From: an uncultured Muribaculaceae bacterium
GTDB taxonomy: Bacteria > Bacteroidota > Bacteroidia > Bacteroidales > Muribaculaceae
NCBI GenBank assembly: GCA_910584365.1
Contig: CAJUAF010000018.1
Coordinates: 1-54,984 of the forward strand
Reading direction: 5' to 3'
DNA: 54,984 nt
In this document: positions 17,833 to 27,565 of the stretch, in pieces
Layout of the letters: each line of letters begins with the position of its first letter
Numbering within the stretch: position 1 is the first letter of the stretch
Notes under the pieces: generated by a model
Database searches by the model: none
What the model was told of the DNA's origin: nothing
The model's input: only the letters and a program-made list of their open reading frames with translations
Made by a program: the position numbers and the translations under genes

Positions 17833-17864
17833 AAGAGGCTTGCGAGACGAATCGCGAGCCTCTT
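17833..17864 (-). terminator. Terminator after DJ-1-family gene
   Basis: AAGAGGCT (17833-17840) pairs with AGCCTCTT (17857-17864), with GCGA/TCGC inside. On the minus strand it is followed by TTGTTGTATC; on the plus strand by ATTTTTAG, so it could act in both directions. Confidence 0.7.
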
Positions 17865-17929
17865 ATTTTTAGTTTTATTTAAGTTAATCTTATCCGACAG
17901 GCATCAAAGTCCATCCGGAAATGGGAAAA

Positions 17930-18502
17930 TCAGAAGTAGAAGTTGACCCTCTTGGGGTAAAACAACATTCCCGCGCCGACTTCCTGGGCCACGGACTCGC
18001 CCATCGAATTGGCCACGATAGCCAGGGCGAAGCGGAGGGCGGCCGAGGGACCGTTGGCAGTGACGAGGCGGTCAAGGGCCACTACGGGAGAGTCGCGGTG
18101 GATGGCGGCGGGCATCCCTTTCTCGAAGCCGGGATAGCAGGTGGCTTCCTTGCCGTCGAGGATTCCGAGCGGCCCCAGCACCACGCCGGGAGAGGCGCAT
18201 ATAGCGGCAATTTTGCCGGAAACGGCCTGGTTGATGAGCAGGGTGTTGAGGGGTGCGAACTTTGAAAGGTTCTCGGCACCGGGCATCCCGCCGGGAATGA
18301 TAAGCCATTCAGGGGTTATAAAATCGGTTTTGTCATAAAGCAGGTCGGCTTTTACGGGGATACCGTGTGCGCCGATAACGGTATGGCTGTCTGTGATGGA
18401 AACGGTTTTAATATCCATGCCTGCGCGGCGAAGGACATCGACTACTGTCAGGGCTTCTATTTCTTCGAAGCCGGCGGCGAGGAAAAGGTAGGAAGTGTTC
18501 AT
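17930..18502 (-). CDS. DJ-1/PfpI-family protein
   Basis: A 190-residue protein with the DJ-1/YajL pattern: FLAAGFEEIEALTVVDVLRR at the N-terminus carrying the conserved Glu, and the nucleophile elbow AAICASPGVVLG with Cys102. Members act in oxidative-stress protection or repair of glycated or oxidised molecules; some are chaperones or glyoxalases. Cytoplasmic. Monocistronic, convergent with nothing and divergent from apbE. The specific activity cannot be decided from sequence. Confidence 0.88.
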   Translation of the reverse strand: MNTSYLFLAAGFEEIEALTVVDVLRRAGMDIKTVSITDSHTVIGAHGIPVKADLLYDKTDFITPEWLIIPGGMPGAENLSKFAPLNTLLINQAVSGKIAAICASPGVVLGPLGILDGKEATCYPGFEKGMPAAIHRDSPVVALDRLVTANGPSAALRFALAIVANSMGESVAQEVGAGMLFYPKRVNFYF

Positions 18503-18686
18503 GACAAAATTAATTTTTTAGGATGTAATAGTGGCGGATAGGCTTCTGTTATGAAATTGGCTGTTGTTAATAAATGGGGAGAGAGCAAGATGTTGGATGT
18601 TAGGTTGTTATGGTTAGAACTGTTCCCCGGGAAAGTCCGCGGGATTATTAAGTCTTGGTTAGTAAACACAAATTTACAATGAATTG

Positions 18687-18719
18687 TTTAGAAAAACAAC
18701 AAAATTATGATTAATTTTG
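18687..18719 (+). promoter_or_regulatory. Candidate promoter of apbE
   Basis: TTTA (18687-18690), 21 bases, TAATTTTG (18712-18719). Exact -7 and one mismatch in -33. It gives a leader of about 18-20 nt to the ATG at 18744, and rules out the TTG at 18717 as translation start. Confidence 0.6.
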
Positions 18720-18743
18720 CGGAAAAACAGAATCTTTTTTTCA

Positions 18744-19763
18744 ATGAAAAGTTTCCCATCCATCAGAAACGCTTTTACGGCGGTGACGGCGGCAGCACTA
18801 TGGTTCCTGGCGCCCGTCTTGATGACCGGATGCTCCGGGCGCGCTGACTGGCGTCTTGCCGAGGGGGCGGTCTGGAATACTACTTACCGCATCACTTACC
18901 GAGCGGACCGGGATATGACGGATTCCATCATGTCTGTCTTCCGCCGGGTAGAGAACTCCCTGTCTCCTTTCAACGAAAAGTCGCTGATTTCGCGCATCAA
19001 CCGAAACGAGACCGATTCCACGGATATGCTTCTGCGCCGGGTATTCGCGATTTCTTCGGAGATATGCCGGGAGTCGGGAGGAAGGTTTGACCCTACGGTC
19101 TCTCCGCTGGTGAATCTGTGGAAATTCGGCTATACCGGCAAGGTCGACCCGGATTCAGTCTGGGAGCCCGGGCAGGCCCGGATTGACAGCGCCCTGCAGT
19201 ATGTGGGGCTGCAGGATTGCTCGATCACTCCGGAGGGGAGGATGCGGAAGAAGTCTTCCGGAACGACCTTCAATTTCTCGGCGGTCACCAAGGGATATGC
19301 CTGCGACCTGATGCTGGATATGCTGCGGCGCAACGGGGCTCAGGACGCCATGGTCGAGATTGGCGGCGAAGTGGCCGTCGGCGGAAAAAGCCCCAGGGGA
19401 GACAGCTGGCGCCTCCAGATAGATACCCCGGTTTTCTCGGCTGACTCGATCGTACATCAGGCCCTTGAGATAATAGAGGTTGCGGACTGCGGAGTGGCCA
19501 CTTCGGGTAATTACCGTAACTATCACCAGAGTTCAGGCGGTCGCGTCGGGCATACGATTGATCCGCGGTCGGGGCGTCCGGTGAAGTCGCCGTTCCTTTC
19601 GGTGACGGTGATTGCTTCCGGCTGCGGGGAAGCCGACGCCTACGCTACGGCGCTGATGGCCGCTCCTTCGCGCGCCGCGGCCGAGGATATTATCAGCCGT
19701 GGCGACGGATTGCGGGTCATGCTGGTCGAGGCCGATACGGTGCTGCGCTACAACTGGCAGTAA
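18744..19763 (+). CDS. apbE: FAD:protein FMN transferase (ApbE-like lipoprotein)
   Basis: A 339-residue protein that attaches FMN covalently to target flavoproteins such as Na+-NQR or RNF subunits. A lipoprotein signal ends in LMTGC (Cys30). ApbE features follow: an N-terminal AVWNTTYRITY strand, FDPTVSPLVNLWKFG, FNFSAVTKGYACD, VEIGGEVAVGGKSP and HTIDPRSGRPVKSPF. Start is the ATG at 18744 because the upstream TTG lies inside the -7 element. Monocistronic, followed by a strong terminator. Confidence 0.93.
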   Translation: MKSFPSIRNAFTAVTAAALWFLAPVLMTGCSGRADWRLAEGAVWNTTYRITYRADRDMTDSIMSVFRRVENSLSPFNEKSLISRINRNETDSTDMLLRRVFAISSEICRESGGRFDPTVSPLVNLWKFGYTGKVDPDSVWEPGQARIDSALQYVGLQDCSITPEGRMRKKSSGTTFNFSAVTKGYACDLMLDMLRRNGAQDAMVEIGGEVAVGGKSPRGDSWRLQIDTPVFSADSIVHQALEIIEVADCGVATSGNYRNYHQSSGGRVGHTIDPRSGRPVKSPFLSVTVIASGCGEADAYATALMAAPSRAAAEDIISRGDGLRVMLVEADTVLRYNWQ

Positions 19764-19782
19764 TCCTGAGGGAAGGAAAACA

Positions 19783-19817
19783 GAACAGGCTGTCTCACGA
19801 CAGCCTGTTCCTTTTTA
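19783..19817 (+). terminator. Intrinsic terminator of apbE
   Basis: Perfect 12-bp stem (19783-19794 with 19799-19810), TCAC loop, then CTTTTTAT. Confidence 0.92.
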
Positions 19818-20002
19818 TCTTTAACCTTAAATCTAATACCATGAAAAAACACAGTGCAAATATAGTATTTATATCATCAAAACATCCGGGGAAACGGATA
19901 GTTCAGCGAGAAGTTGGGTTTAACTTTCTTTAACAATTTATTCAGCGCAGTTTCATTAAAAACTCCCTAACTTTATATCGCGAAATCAAACTGTTCCGCG
20001 CT

Positions 20003-20035
20003 TTTGGCCAGGGGACGGTTTTACACATATTTATA
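20003..20035 (+). promoter_or_regulatory. Possible promoter of the six-gene regulator/PorX operon
   Basis: TTTG (20003-20006), 21 bases, then TATTTATA, an imperfect -7. Distance to the ATG at 20063 is suitable (leader about 20 nt). The rest of 19818-20062 shows nothing else I can support. Confidence 0.4.
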
Positions 20036-20062
20036 ATTAGAAGACATAACCCCTATATAATA

Positions 20063-20770
20063 ATGCGAATTAGAATTCTTGTAATCGATGACGAAGAATC
20101 ATACTGTGAGATTCTCAAATATAATCTTCAGAAAGAAGGATATGAAGTCGATACGGCGGATTCAGCCGAGTCGGCCCTGAGGATGGATCTGTCGATCTAC
20201 CAGCTGATGATTGTAGACATAATGATGGAGCATCTCAGCGGCTTCGATTTCGCCAAGAGGGTGCGTAACAATCCGGCGACGGAAAACACACCTATAATAT
20301 TCTGTTCGGCCCTGAACGGGGAGGACGACACGGTGATGGGGCTGAATATCGGCGCAGACGACTATATCACCAAGCCGTTCACTATCGGAGAGGTCATCGC
20401 CAGGGTTCGCGCCGTGCTTCGCCGCAGCCATGCTTCCCAGCAGGTGGCTTACAATGTTTCCCAGGGACCATACGAGCCGGATATTACTTTCCGTACCCTG
20501 CGCATCGACCGCAATAACAAGGCCTGTTATATCGATGGAAAAGAAATCTCGCTTACACGCAAGGAATTCGATATGCTTCTGTTCTTTATGACTCATCGCG
20601 AGAGGATTCATTCGCGCGACGAAATAATGCAGCAGGTATGGGGAGGCACGGAAGTGTCTAACCGAGCCATCGATACCAATATCACTCGCCTGCGTCAGAA
20701 AATCGCTCCCTACGGGGAGAATATTGTGACGCGCCTGGGTTTCGGTTACGGTTTCAAATCGGAAATCTGA
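20063..20770 (+). CDS. OmpR-family response regulator
   Basis: A 235-residue regulator. Receiver domain 1-120 has acidic pair D9/D10, phosphoacceptor D52 (LMIVDIMM) and the lysine in YITKPF. The winged-helix DNA-binding domain (about 135-233) contains LTRKEFDMLLFFM and the recognition part VSNRAIDTNITRLRQKI. It resembles the RprY type of Bacteroidetes. The partner kinase starts 7 bases downstream, so they form a two-component pair; target genes unknown. Confidence 0.93.
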   Translation: MRIRILVIDDEESYCEILKYNLQKEGYEVDTADSAESALRMDLSIYQLMIVDIMMEHLSGFDFAKRVRNNPATENTPIIFCSALNGEDDTVMGLNIGADDYITKPFTIGEVIARVRAVLRRSHASQQVAYNVSQGPYEPDITFRTLRIDRNNKACYIDGKEISLTRKEFDMLLFFMTHRERIHSRDEIMQQVWGGTEVSNRAIDTNITRLRQKIAPYGENIVTRLGFGYGFKSEI

Positions 20771-20777
20771 AAAACAA

Positions 20778-22349
20778 GTGTTGCGAAGAAAAATCAAATA
20801 TCACTGGCGCCTGTTTCTGACGGGTTTCATCTGTATATGGGTTGTAATCGGAGTATTCGCCTATCTGGAATACCGCAACAACCTCCGGTACAGGGAGACA
20901 ATGCTTGTCAACAACGTCGAGCTGGCGGTGGGGAACATCCTTGACGCCAAGCGGGTAAACCGTAATATCCAGCCCTTTATCTCCTTCATGAAGGAATATC
21001 TGGCGGGTTCTCCTCTTAACGGAATGTGCCTGGCCGTGTATGACCGCTCCACCGGGGAATTGCTGTATTCCCTGGGACCCGTGCGCGAGGAACGCCCCGT
21101 GGAGGCCGACGGCCAGCCATACGAACCGATGCCGGACGGCACCAGCAGGCAGCTGCTTACCGACGTGCGCCTCCCCGACGGGGAAAAACTCTTTATCTAC
21201 GCCAGCCGTCTGTCGCGCGACGGGGTGGTCGAGGTCCGTACTTATCTGCCCCGCTCGGCGGTGGTCGACAAGGTCCTTGCCATCGACAATACTTTCTGGC
21301 TGATAATCCTGACCGTGGGAGTGATCGGTACGGTCATGGTCTGGGTCTTCACCGCCCATCAGGCCCGGAATGTTACCCTTCTGCGCGAGTTCGCCACCCG
21401 CGCCGCCACCGACCGCGAGTTTATCCCCATGGGGGATTTCCCTTCCGACGAAATCGGCGACATTTCCCGCCAGGTGGTGGCCATATACAACTCCAGGATG
21501 CAGGCCAACGTCCGCCGGGAACGTGAACACGTCATCGCCCTCAAGGCCATCGAGGAGAAAAACACCATGAGGAGAGTGCTGACCAACAATATCTCCCATG
21601 AACTCAAGACCCCGATAGGCATTGTGCGCTCCTACCTGGAGATGATCGCCTCCAATCCCGATATGTCGGCCGAAGAACGCGCCCATTTCCTTGGGAAGGC
21701 CCAGGCCAACGTGGAGCGGCTTGTCTCGATGATGAACGACCTCTCCACTATGACGCGCCTCGAGGAATCGAACAAGAAAATACCCATCTCCGACATAGAT
21801 TTCCACGACCTGGTATTCACCCTTGTTGAAGACCTCAAGCAGGGGGATGTCCTCAATTCCATGGACTTCCTTTACAATATCCCGCTTGACTGTCATGTCT
21901 ACGGCAACGGCGAACTGCTTATCGGGGTGCTGACCAATCTGGTCCGCAACTCCGTCGCCTACTCCCAGGGGACCCAGGTCGGCGTCAAGATGATTGGCCG
22001 CAACGATAACTTCTATACTTTCTCTTTCTATGACAACGGTGTAGGGGTAGGGGAAGAGCATCTTGTCCATCTTTTTGAACGGTTTTACCGCATCGATACC
22101 GGACGCTCCCGCAAAGTCGGCGGTACCGGCCTCGGTCTGCCGATTGTCAAAAGCTCCATCAATACGATGGGGGGAAGCATCACCGTGCGCAACCGGGAAG
22201 GGGGCGGACTGGAGTTTGTCTTCACTCTCCGCAGGGTAAAACCCGGAGTGTCCCCAGCGACGGTGGTTGCCGAGATGTCTCCCGACACAGGAGATGCCCC
22301 CCGGGACGCCGCAGCCCCAGACACCCCCGCAACCCCCGAAAAACAATAA
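20778..22349 (+). CDS. Sensor histidine kinase paired with the upstream regulator
   Basis: A 523-residue kinase with a GTG start 7 bases after the regulator stop. Membrane helices at about 11-31 and 170-192 flank a periplasmic sensor domain. Then come a HAMP-like region, H-box ISHELKTPIGIVRSYLEM, N-box LTNLVRNSVAYSQ, G1 DNGVGVGEEHL and G2 GGTGLGLPIVK. The tail after the ATPase domain is Pro/Ala-rich and probably unstructured. Same operon as PorX and the PorW/SprE-like lipoprotein, which suggests control of envelope or secretion functions (inference). Confidence 0.92.
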   Translation: MLRRKIKYHWRLFLTGFICIWVVIGVFAYLEYRNNLRYRETMLVNNVELAVGNILDAKRVNRNIQPFISFMKEYLAGSPLNGMCLAVYDRSTGELLYSLGPVREERPVEADGQPYEPMPDGTSRQLLTDVRLPDGEKLFIYASRLSRDGVVEVRTYLPRSAVVDKVLAIDNTFWLIILTVGVIGTVMVWVFTAHQARNVTLLREFATRAATDREFIPMGDFPSDEIGDISRQVVAIYNSRMQANVRREREHVIALKAIEEKNTMRRVLTNNISHELKTPIGIVRSYLEMIASNPDMSAEERAHFLGKAQANVERLVSMMNDLSTMTRLEESNKKIPISDIDFHDLVFTLVEDLKQGDVLNSMDFLYNIPLDCHVYGNGELLIGVLTNLVRNSVAYSQGTQVGVKMIGRNDNFYTFSFYDNGVGVGEEHLVHLFERFYRIDTGRSRKVGGTGLGLPIVKSSINTMGGSITVRNREGGGLEFVFTLRRVKPGVSPATVVAEMSPDTGDAPRDAAAPDTPATPEKQ

Positions 22350-22392
22350 TCCTCCCATTTGGGGCGTTACTAAAGAAACAGTCCGGATTCAG

Positions 22393-25300
22393 ATGACGAA
22401 GACAGCCTTACGGAAATTGCTGTGGCTTGTGGTTGTCGTGGCCCTGGCGGCCTCGGCTTTTTCGTCATGTTCGCCCCGGAAAAACAATGCCGCTACCCGC
22501 AAATATCAGGCTTTTATCACCCGCTACAACATCCATTACAACGGCGACACCCATTACAGGGAGACCCTGAAAGAGATGGAGGAGGGATATGAGGACGATT
22601 ATTCTGCGCTTCTGCCGATTCACCCGGCCGCAGCCCGGGCCAACGAGAAAGCTCCCCAGCCGTCGGGCAATTTCGACCGTTCCATCGAGAAGGCCCAGAA
22701 GGCAATCCAGCTGCGTTCCATAAAGAAGAAACCCAAGAAGCAGGCCGGCCGCAGTTCCGACCCGAACTATAAGGCATGGATGAAGCGCGAGGAATACAAT
22801 CCGTTTCTCCACAATTCATGGCTGATGATGGGGCGTAGCCAGTATATGAACGGCGACTTCCTGGGGGCGGCTTCCACCTTTTTCTATATCTCGCGTCATT
22901 TCTCCTGGCTCCCCACCACGGTTACGGAAGCCCGGCTCTGGGAAGCTCTATCATATCTGGCGATGGACTGGCGCTTCGAGGCCGAGACCATCCTGAAGAG
23001 AATCAAGCCCGACAAAGATCTGGTCAACAATCAGCTCCGGGGCCTTTACTACGCCGCCCAGGGGGATATGCTTGTAAAGGAGCAGGAATGGGATAAGGCC
23101 GCCGAGGCTCTGAGCCAGGCTGTGCGTTACGGAAGCAAGGCTCAGAAAACGCGCCTGAACTTCCTGCTGGGACAGGTCTACGCCCGCGCCGGAAAGAAAG
23201 ACCTCGCCTACAAGGCTTATCAGGCCGCCGGCGGAAATGCCTCCGCATCCTACCGCACCAAATTCAACGCCCGCATCAAGCAGAGCGAGGTTTTTTCGGG
23301 AGAAGATATCTCAGGAGAGGTCAAGGCGCTCAGGCGCATGACCCGCTATGACCGCAACAAGCAGTATCTCGACCAGATATATTACGCTATAGGGAACCTT
23401 TATCTCTCGCGCAGGGACACCGCGCAGGCAATCGAGAACTACGAGCTTGCCGTGGAGAAATCGACCCGGTCGGGAATCGACAAAGCCCTGGCACAGCTTA
23501 CCCTGGGCGGACTCTACTATGACCGGCATCTCTACGCCAAAGCGCAGCCCTGCTATTCCGAAGCGGTGCCTGTCATCCCCGACACATATCCGGGCTACGC
23601 CGTCATCAAGCGCCGGAGCGACATCCTCGACGAACTGGCCGTTTACTCCCAGAACGTGGAACTGCAGGATTCTCTGCTGCGCCTTTCGGCCATGACTCCG
23701 GAGGAGCAGATGAAGGTAGTGGAAAAAATCATCGAGGAGCTGAAAAAGAAAGAAAAAGAGGAGGCCGAGGCTGCCGCCCGCGAGGAATTCCTGGCCCAGA
23801 GAGGGCAGGAAGGACTTCAGGACCAGAACAACCAGGTCTTCACGATGAACACCGGGGATGATTCCTGGTATTTCTACAATACGGCCACCAAGAATGCCGG
23901 ACGTACAGAGTTCCAGCGTCGGTGGGGTAACCGAAAGCTGGAAGATGACTGGCGCCGCCGCAACAAGCAGACGTTCTCTTTCAATGATTTCGGCTCCGAC
24001 CAGGCCGCAGCCGAGGGGGAAGAGGTTTCTCAGGATGAGGCTCCGGCCGATTCCGTAGCCGCTCCCGACGCCGAGGCCCTCAAGAAAGAGAACGATCCCC
24101 ATTATCCGGAATACTATCTGAAACAGATTCCCAAAACGGATATGGAGAAGCAGACAGCCAACGACATCATCCAGGAGGGACTCTACAACATGGGCGTGAT
24201 TCTCAAGGACAAGATGGAGGATTTCGCCGCTTCCGAGGAGGAATTCGAGACGCTGCTGCGACGCTATCCCGATAATGTCTACCGGCTCGACACATATTAT
24301 AACCTCTACCTGATGTTCATGCGGGCCGGAAACCTGGCCAAAGCCGAAAAATACCGTCAGCTGATTCTGAGCGATTTTCCCGATACCAAGTACGGACTCG
24401 CCCTGAAGGATCCCGACTATATCGGTTCGCTGCGCCGGATGCAGGAGATGGAGGGTAAGCTATATGACCAGACTCTCGACGCATATCTGGAGGATGACAA
24501 CCGTCGGGTTCACGCGCTTTACGACACGTTCAGCAAGCAATACCCCCTGAGCAAACTCATGCCCAAGTTCATGTTCCTGGAAGCGCTTTCCTACGTGACC
24601 GAGAACAAGCCCGACCAGTTCCGCCAGACGCTTATGGAGATGCTGGAGCGCTACCCCGACACGGATATGACCGAATACGCCTCGGCATATCTCAAGGGAC
24701 TGGCCCAGGGGAAGAAACTCCAGAGCGGAATGTCGAATATGCGCGGTATGCTCTGGGACACGCGCCTGGGTAATGATTCGATCCCAGCCGACACGACCGA
24801 CCTGAAATTCGACCTCGACCCGAGCCAGCGGCAACTGCTTATTCTCCTCTACCCGACGGAGACCATCAACTCCAACGCCCTGCTCTTCGAAGTGGCCCGG
24901 CATAACTTCTCTTCCTTTGTCGTAAAGGATTTTGACCTGGAGCTGATGAACTTCGGGCGCCTCGGACTCCTTATAATAAAAGGATTCGGGAACGTAAAGG
25001 AGATCAACCATTACCTGAAAGTGCTGGATGCTTCCACTCAGTTCCGCCTTCCCGACGACGTGAGACCGGTGGTGATTTCGGAGAAGAACTTCGATACTCT
25101 GCTCCGGAGCGGGCGCTCCTTCGAGGATTATTTCCGCTATATGCAGGACAAGACCTACGAGGATACCCAGGAGAGAGTTCTCCCCTCGGAGTTCTTCGAG
25201 CATCAGCCTCCGGGATTGGCCCCGGAAGGGTACGAAGGGGAGGACGCTCCCGCCGATCTGGCGCCCGCAGAGCCGGTCGAAGAACCCCGCGAAGACCCCC

Positions 25301-25545
25301 GTGAAGAATCAGGCGAGGAACCGCAAGCGACCCCCGGCTCTCTGACTGCGCCTGCATCCGGTCCGATACCGGGAGGAGGGACGCAACCGGCTTCAACCAC
25401 CCCCTCAGCTCCCGGCAAGTCTCCGGTTCCGCCACCTCCGGCGAAATCGGCTCCCGCAGCTCCGGCTGTGCCTCCGCCCCCGGCCCGACCCTCCCTTCCC
25501 GACTATCCGGAAGGTTCGGAAGGGGATGATCCACTGTTTGACTGA
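22393..25545 (+). CDS. PorW/SprE-like TPR lipoprotein
   Basis: A 1050-residue lipoprotein started at MTKTALRKLLWL; a longer frame overlaps the kinase gene. Lipobox Cys26 (ASAFSSC). The body contains TPR-type helical repeats (about 130-420 and 600-800), a Lys/Glu-rich segment near 455-490, and a Pro/Ala/Glu-rich tail of about 100 residues. This matches the PorW/SprE family, an outer-membrane-associated component linked to type IX secretion and gliding in other Bacteroidetes. It lies 8 bases upstream of porX, which strengthens the assignment. Whether a full type IX machine exists cannot be told from this window. Confidence 0.8.
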   Translation: MTKTALRKLLWLVVVVALAASAFSSCSPRKNNAATRKYQAFITRYNIHYNGDTHYRETLKEMEEGYEDDYSALLPIHPAAARANEKAPQPSGNFDRSIEKAQKAIQLRSIKKKPKKQAGRSSDPNYKAWMKREEYNPFLHNSWLMMGRSQYMNGDFLGAASTFFYISRHFSWLPTTVTEARLWEALSYLAMDWRFEAETILKRIKPDKDLVNNQLRGLYYAAQGDMLVKEQEWDKAAEALSQAVRYGSKAQKTRLNFLLGQVYARAGKKDLAYKAYQAAGGNASASYRTKFNARIKQSEVFSGEDISGEVKALRRMTRYDRNKQYLDQIYYAIGNLYLSRRDTAQAIENYELAVEKSTRSGIDKALAQLTLGGLYYDRHLYAKAQPCYSEAVPVIPDTYPGYAVIKRRSDILDELAVYSQNVELQDSLLRLSAMTPEEQMKVVEKIIEELKKKEKEEAEAAAREEFLAQRGQEGLQDQNNQVFTMNTGDDSWYFYNTATKNAGRTEFQRRWGNRKLEDDWRRRNKQTFSFNDFGSDQAAAEGEEVSQDEAPADSVAAPDAEALKKENDPHYPEYYLKQIPKTDMEKQTANDIIQEGLYNMGVILKDKMEDFAASEEEFETLLRRYPDNVYRLDTYYNLYLMFMRAGNLAKAEKYRQLILSDFPDTKYGLALKDPDYIGSLRRMQEMEGKLYDQTLDAYLEDDNRRVHALYDTFSKQYPLSKLMPKFMFLEALSYVTENKPDQFRQTLMEMLERYPDTDMTEYASAYLKGLAQGKKLQSGMSNMRGMLWDTRLGNDSIPADTTDLKFDLDPSQRQLLILLYPTETINSNALLFEVARHNFSSFVVKDFDLELMNFGRLGLLIIKGFGNVKEINHYLKVLDASTQFRLPDDVRPVVISEKNFDTLLRSGRSFEDYFRYMQDKTYEDTQERVLPSEFFEHQPPGLAPEGYEGEDAPADLAPAEPVEEPREDPREESGEEPQATPGSLTAPASGPIPGGGTQPASTTPSAPGKSPVPPPPAKSAPAAPAVPPPPARPSLPDYPEGSEGDDPLFD

Positions 25546-25553
25546 ACACTGAA

Positions 25554-27095
25554 ATGAGCGAATACAATATTCTGTGGGCTGACGATGAGATAGACCTCCT
25601 CAAGCCCCATATACTGTTTCTGAAATCCAAAGGGTACGAACCCGTCACGGTCAACAATGGCCGCGACGCCCTGGAACTTGTGGCCTCCCGCCACTTCGAC
25701 CTGGTGATTCTCGATGAGAATATGCCGGGTCTGACCGGCCTGGAGACTCTCCAGAAAGTAAAGGAGATTTCTCCCCAGACTCCAGTAATCATGATTACCA
25801 AGAGCGAGGAGGAGAACATCATGGACCAGGCCGTGGGTAACAAGATTGCCGACTATCTTATCAAGCCGGTCAATCCCATGCAGATTCTCATGTCGATCAA
25901 GCGGAATCTCCACGGCGACAAGCTGGTCAGCGAGACGGCCACCGACGCCTACCGCCGGGAATTCCCCGAGCTGTCGCGCATGATAGGGGACGCCTCGACC
26001 ATCGGGGACTGGTATGCCGTCTATGAGAAGCTGACAGCCTGGGAACTGCGCCTGGCCTCGGCTGACACAAATATGGACGAGATGCTCAGGATGCAGAAAG
26101 CCGAGGCCGACACGGCGTTCTACAAATTCGTCAAGCGCAACTATGAGGACTGGGTGACCACGGAGGATCATCCGGTGATGTCGCCCCAGGTGTTCAAGTC
26201 GTCGGTTTTCCCCCTGCTCGACAAGGGGGAGAAAGTGTTCTTCATCGTAATAGACAATTTCCGACTCGACCTCTGGCTGTCGGTCAAGCCTCTTTTGGCC
26301 GAATATTTCACTTTCGACGAGCAACTCTACACCTCGATTCTTCCTACGGCAACGCAATATGCCCGCAACGCGATTTTCTCCGGCCTGATGCCGATCCATA
26401 TCGCCCGGATGTTCCCCCACCTGTGGGTCGACGAGGATGAGGACGAGGGGAAGAACCTCAATGAGAGCGAACTGGTAGCCACCCAGTTCGAGCGTTACCG
26501 CCGTCGGTGTAAGTTTTCATATAACAAGGTGAACGACTCCGTGGGGGGCGAGAAACTTCTGCGCGAGTTCTCGAACCTGCGGCAGAACGACCTCAATACC
26601 GTGGTTCTCAATTTCATCGATATGCTTTCCCATGCCAGGACCGAAAGCAAGATGATCAGGGAGCTGGCCCGCACGGATGCGGCGTACCGTTCACTGGCTG
26701 AATCCTGGTTCCGCCACTCTCCGGCCCTGGAACTGTTCAAGCTGATTTCCCAGGCAGGAATGAAGATTGTGCTTACCACCGACCACGGCACTATCCGGGT
26801 GGACAATCCGGTCAAGGTTGTCGGCGACAAGAACACCAATACCAATCTCCGGTACAAAGTAGGAAAGAACCTGGGGTATAATTCCCGTCAGGTCTATGAA
26901 ATCAAGCGTCCCCAGCAGTTCGGACTTCCCTCGCCGAACGTCTCTTCCACCTATATTTTCGCCGGAAACAACGATTTCTTCGCCTATCCCAACAACTACA
27001 ACTACTACGTACAGTACTATACAGATACTTTCCAGCACGGAGGAATCTCCATGGAGGAGATGCTTATACCCCTGGTAACGCTTACTCCGCGCTGA
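25554..27095 (+). CDS. porX: PorX: response regulator with PglZ-type effector domain
   Basis: A 513-residue protein. The receiver has D10/D11, phosphoacceptor D54 (LVILDENMPGL) and K in YLIKPV. A helical linker leads to a C-terminal alkaline-phosphatase-like PglZ domain with metal-site segments FFIVIDNFRLD and VLTTDHGTIRV plus SILPTATQYARNA. In Porphyromonas gingivalis PorX regulates and interacts with the type IX secretion system and hydrolyses cyclic oligonucleotides (family knowledge). Operon partner of the PorW/SprE-like gene, with an 8-base gap. Domain order and length are normal. Confidence 0.9.
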   Translation: MSEYNILWADDEIDLLKPHILFLKSKGYEPVTVNNGRDALELVASRHFDLVILDENMPGLTGLETLQKVKEISPQTPVIMITKSEEENIMDQAVGNKIADYLIKPVNPMQILMSIKRNLHGDKLVSETATDAYRREFPELSRMIGDASTIGDWYAVYEKLTAWELRLASADTNMDEMLRMQKAEADTAFYKFVKRNYEDWVTTEDHPVMSPQVFKSSVFPLLDKGEKVFFIVIDNFRLDLWLSVKPLLAEYFTFDEQLYTSILPTATQYARNAIFSGLMPIHIARMFPHLWVDEDEDEGKNLNESELVATQFERYRRRCKFSYNKVNDSVGGEKLLREFSNLRQNDLNTVVLNFIDMLSHARTESKMIRELARTDAAYRSLAESWFRHSPALELFKLISQAGMKIVLTTDHGTIRVDNPVKVVGDKNTNTNLRYKVGKNLGYNSRQVYEIKRPQQFGLPSPNVSSTYIFAGNNDFFAYPNNYNYYVQYYTDTFQHGGISMEEMLIPLVTLTPR

Positions 27096-27127
27096 TTGCC
27101 ATAACAGAATAATCATTAACGCCGCTT

Positions 27128-27565
27128 ATGCTTCACCAGATAAAAATCGCTTCCCTGGAATCGCTTCCGGAAGCCGCCCGGGAATTCCTCTCCCTGATGG
27201 GAGACCAGACTGTCTATGCTTTCCACGGCGAGATGGGCGCAGGGAAAACCACTTTCATCCGAGAGCTTGTCAAGGCCCTGGGAGTCGACGAGGACGAGGC
27301 CAACTCTCCGTCTTTCTCCATAATAAACGAATACCGCTCCGACACTACCGCCGAGCTGATCTATCATTTCGATCTCTACCGGCTGGAATCTGTCGATGAG
27401 GCTCTGGAAATCGGAGTGGAGGATTACTTCGATTCCGGCGCGTTGTGTCTGCTGGAATGGCCAGAACGCATCGAACCTCTGCTGCCCGACGATACCGTCG
27501 TGGTGAAGATTTCCGTAGATCCCGACGATAATTCCCGGCTTCTGTCGGTCAATATCCCTGACTGA
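27128..27565 (+). CDS. tsaE: tRNA threonylcarbamoyladenosine biosynthesis ATPase TsaE
   Basis: A 145-residue P-loop ATPase (Walker A HGEMGAGKTT, about 33-42; Thr/Ser switch NSPSFSIINEY; HFDLYRLES; LLEWPERI). It works with TsaB and TsaD to form t6A37 on ANN-decoding tRNAs. It starts 32 bases after porX, and its stop overlaps the birA start by one base. Length normal. Confidence 0.93.
   Translation: MLHQIKIASLESLPEAAREFLSLMGDQTVYAFHGEMGAGKTTFIRELVKALGVDEDEANSPSFSIINEYRSDTTAELIYHFDLYRLESVDEALEIGVEDYFDSGALCLLEWPERIEPLLPDDTVVVKISVDPDDNSRLLSVNIPD

Noticed and set aside
18505..18512. TAATTTTG just before the DJ-1 gene as a promoter
   Set aside because: Only two bases from the ATG and with no -33 partner; transcription would begin inside the gene.
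19857..19864. Minus-strand TATATTTG after the apbE terminator, possible small RNA
   Set aside because: No -33 element and only about 70 bases to the hairpin; insufficient support.
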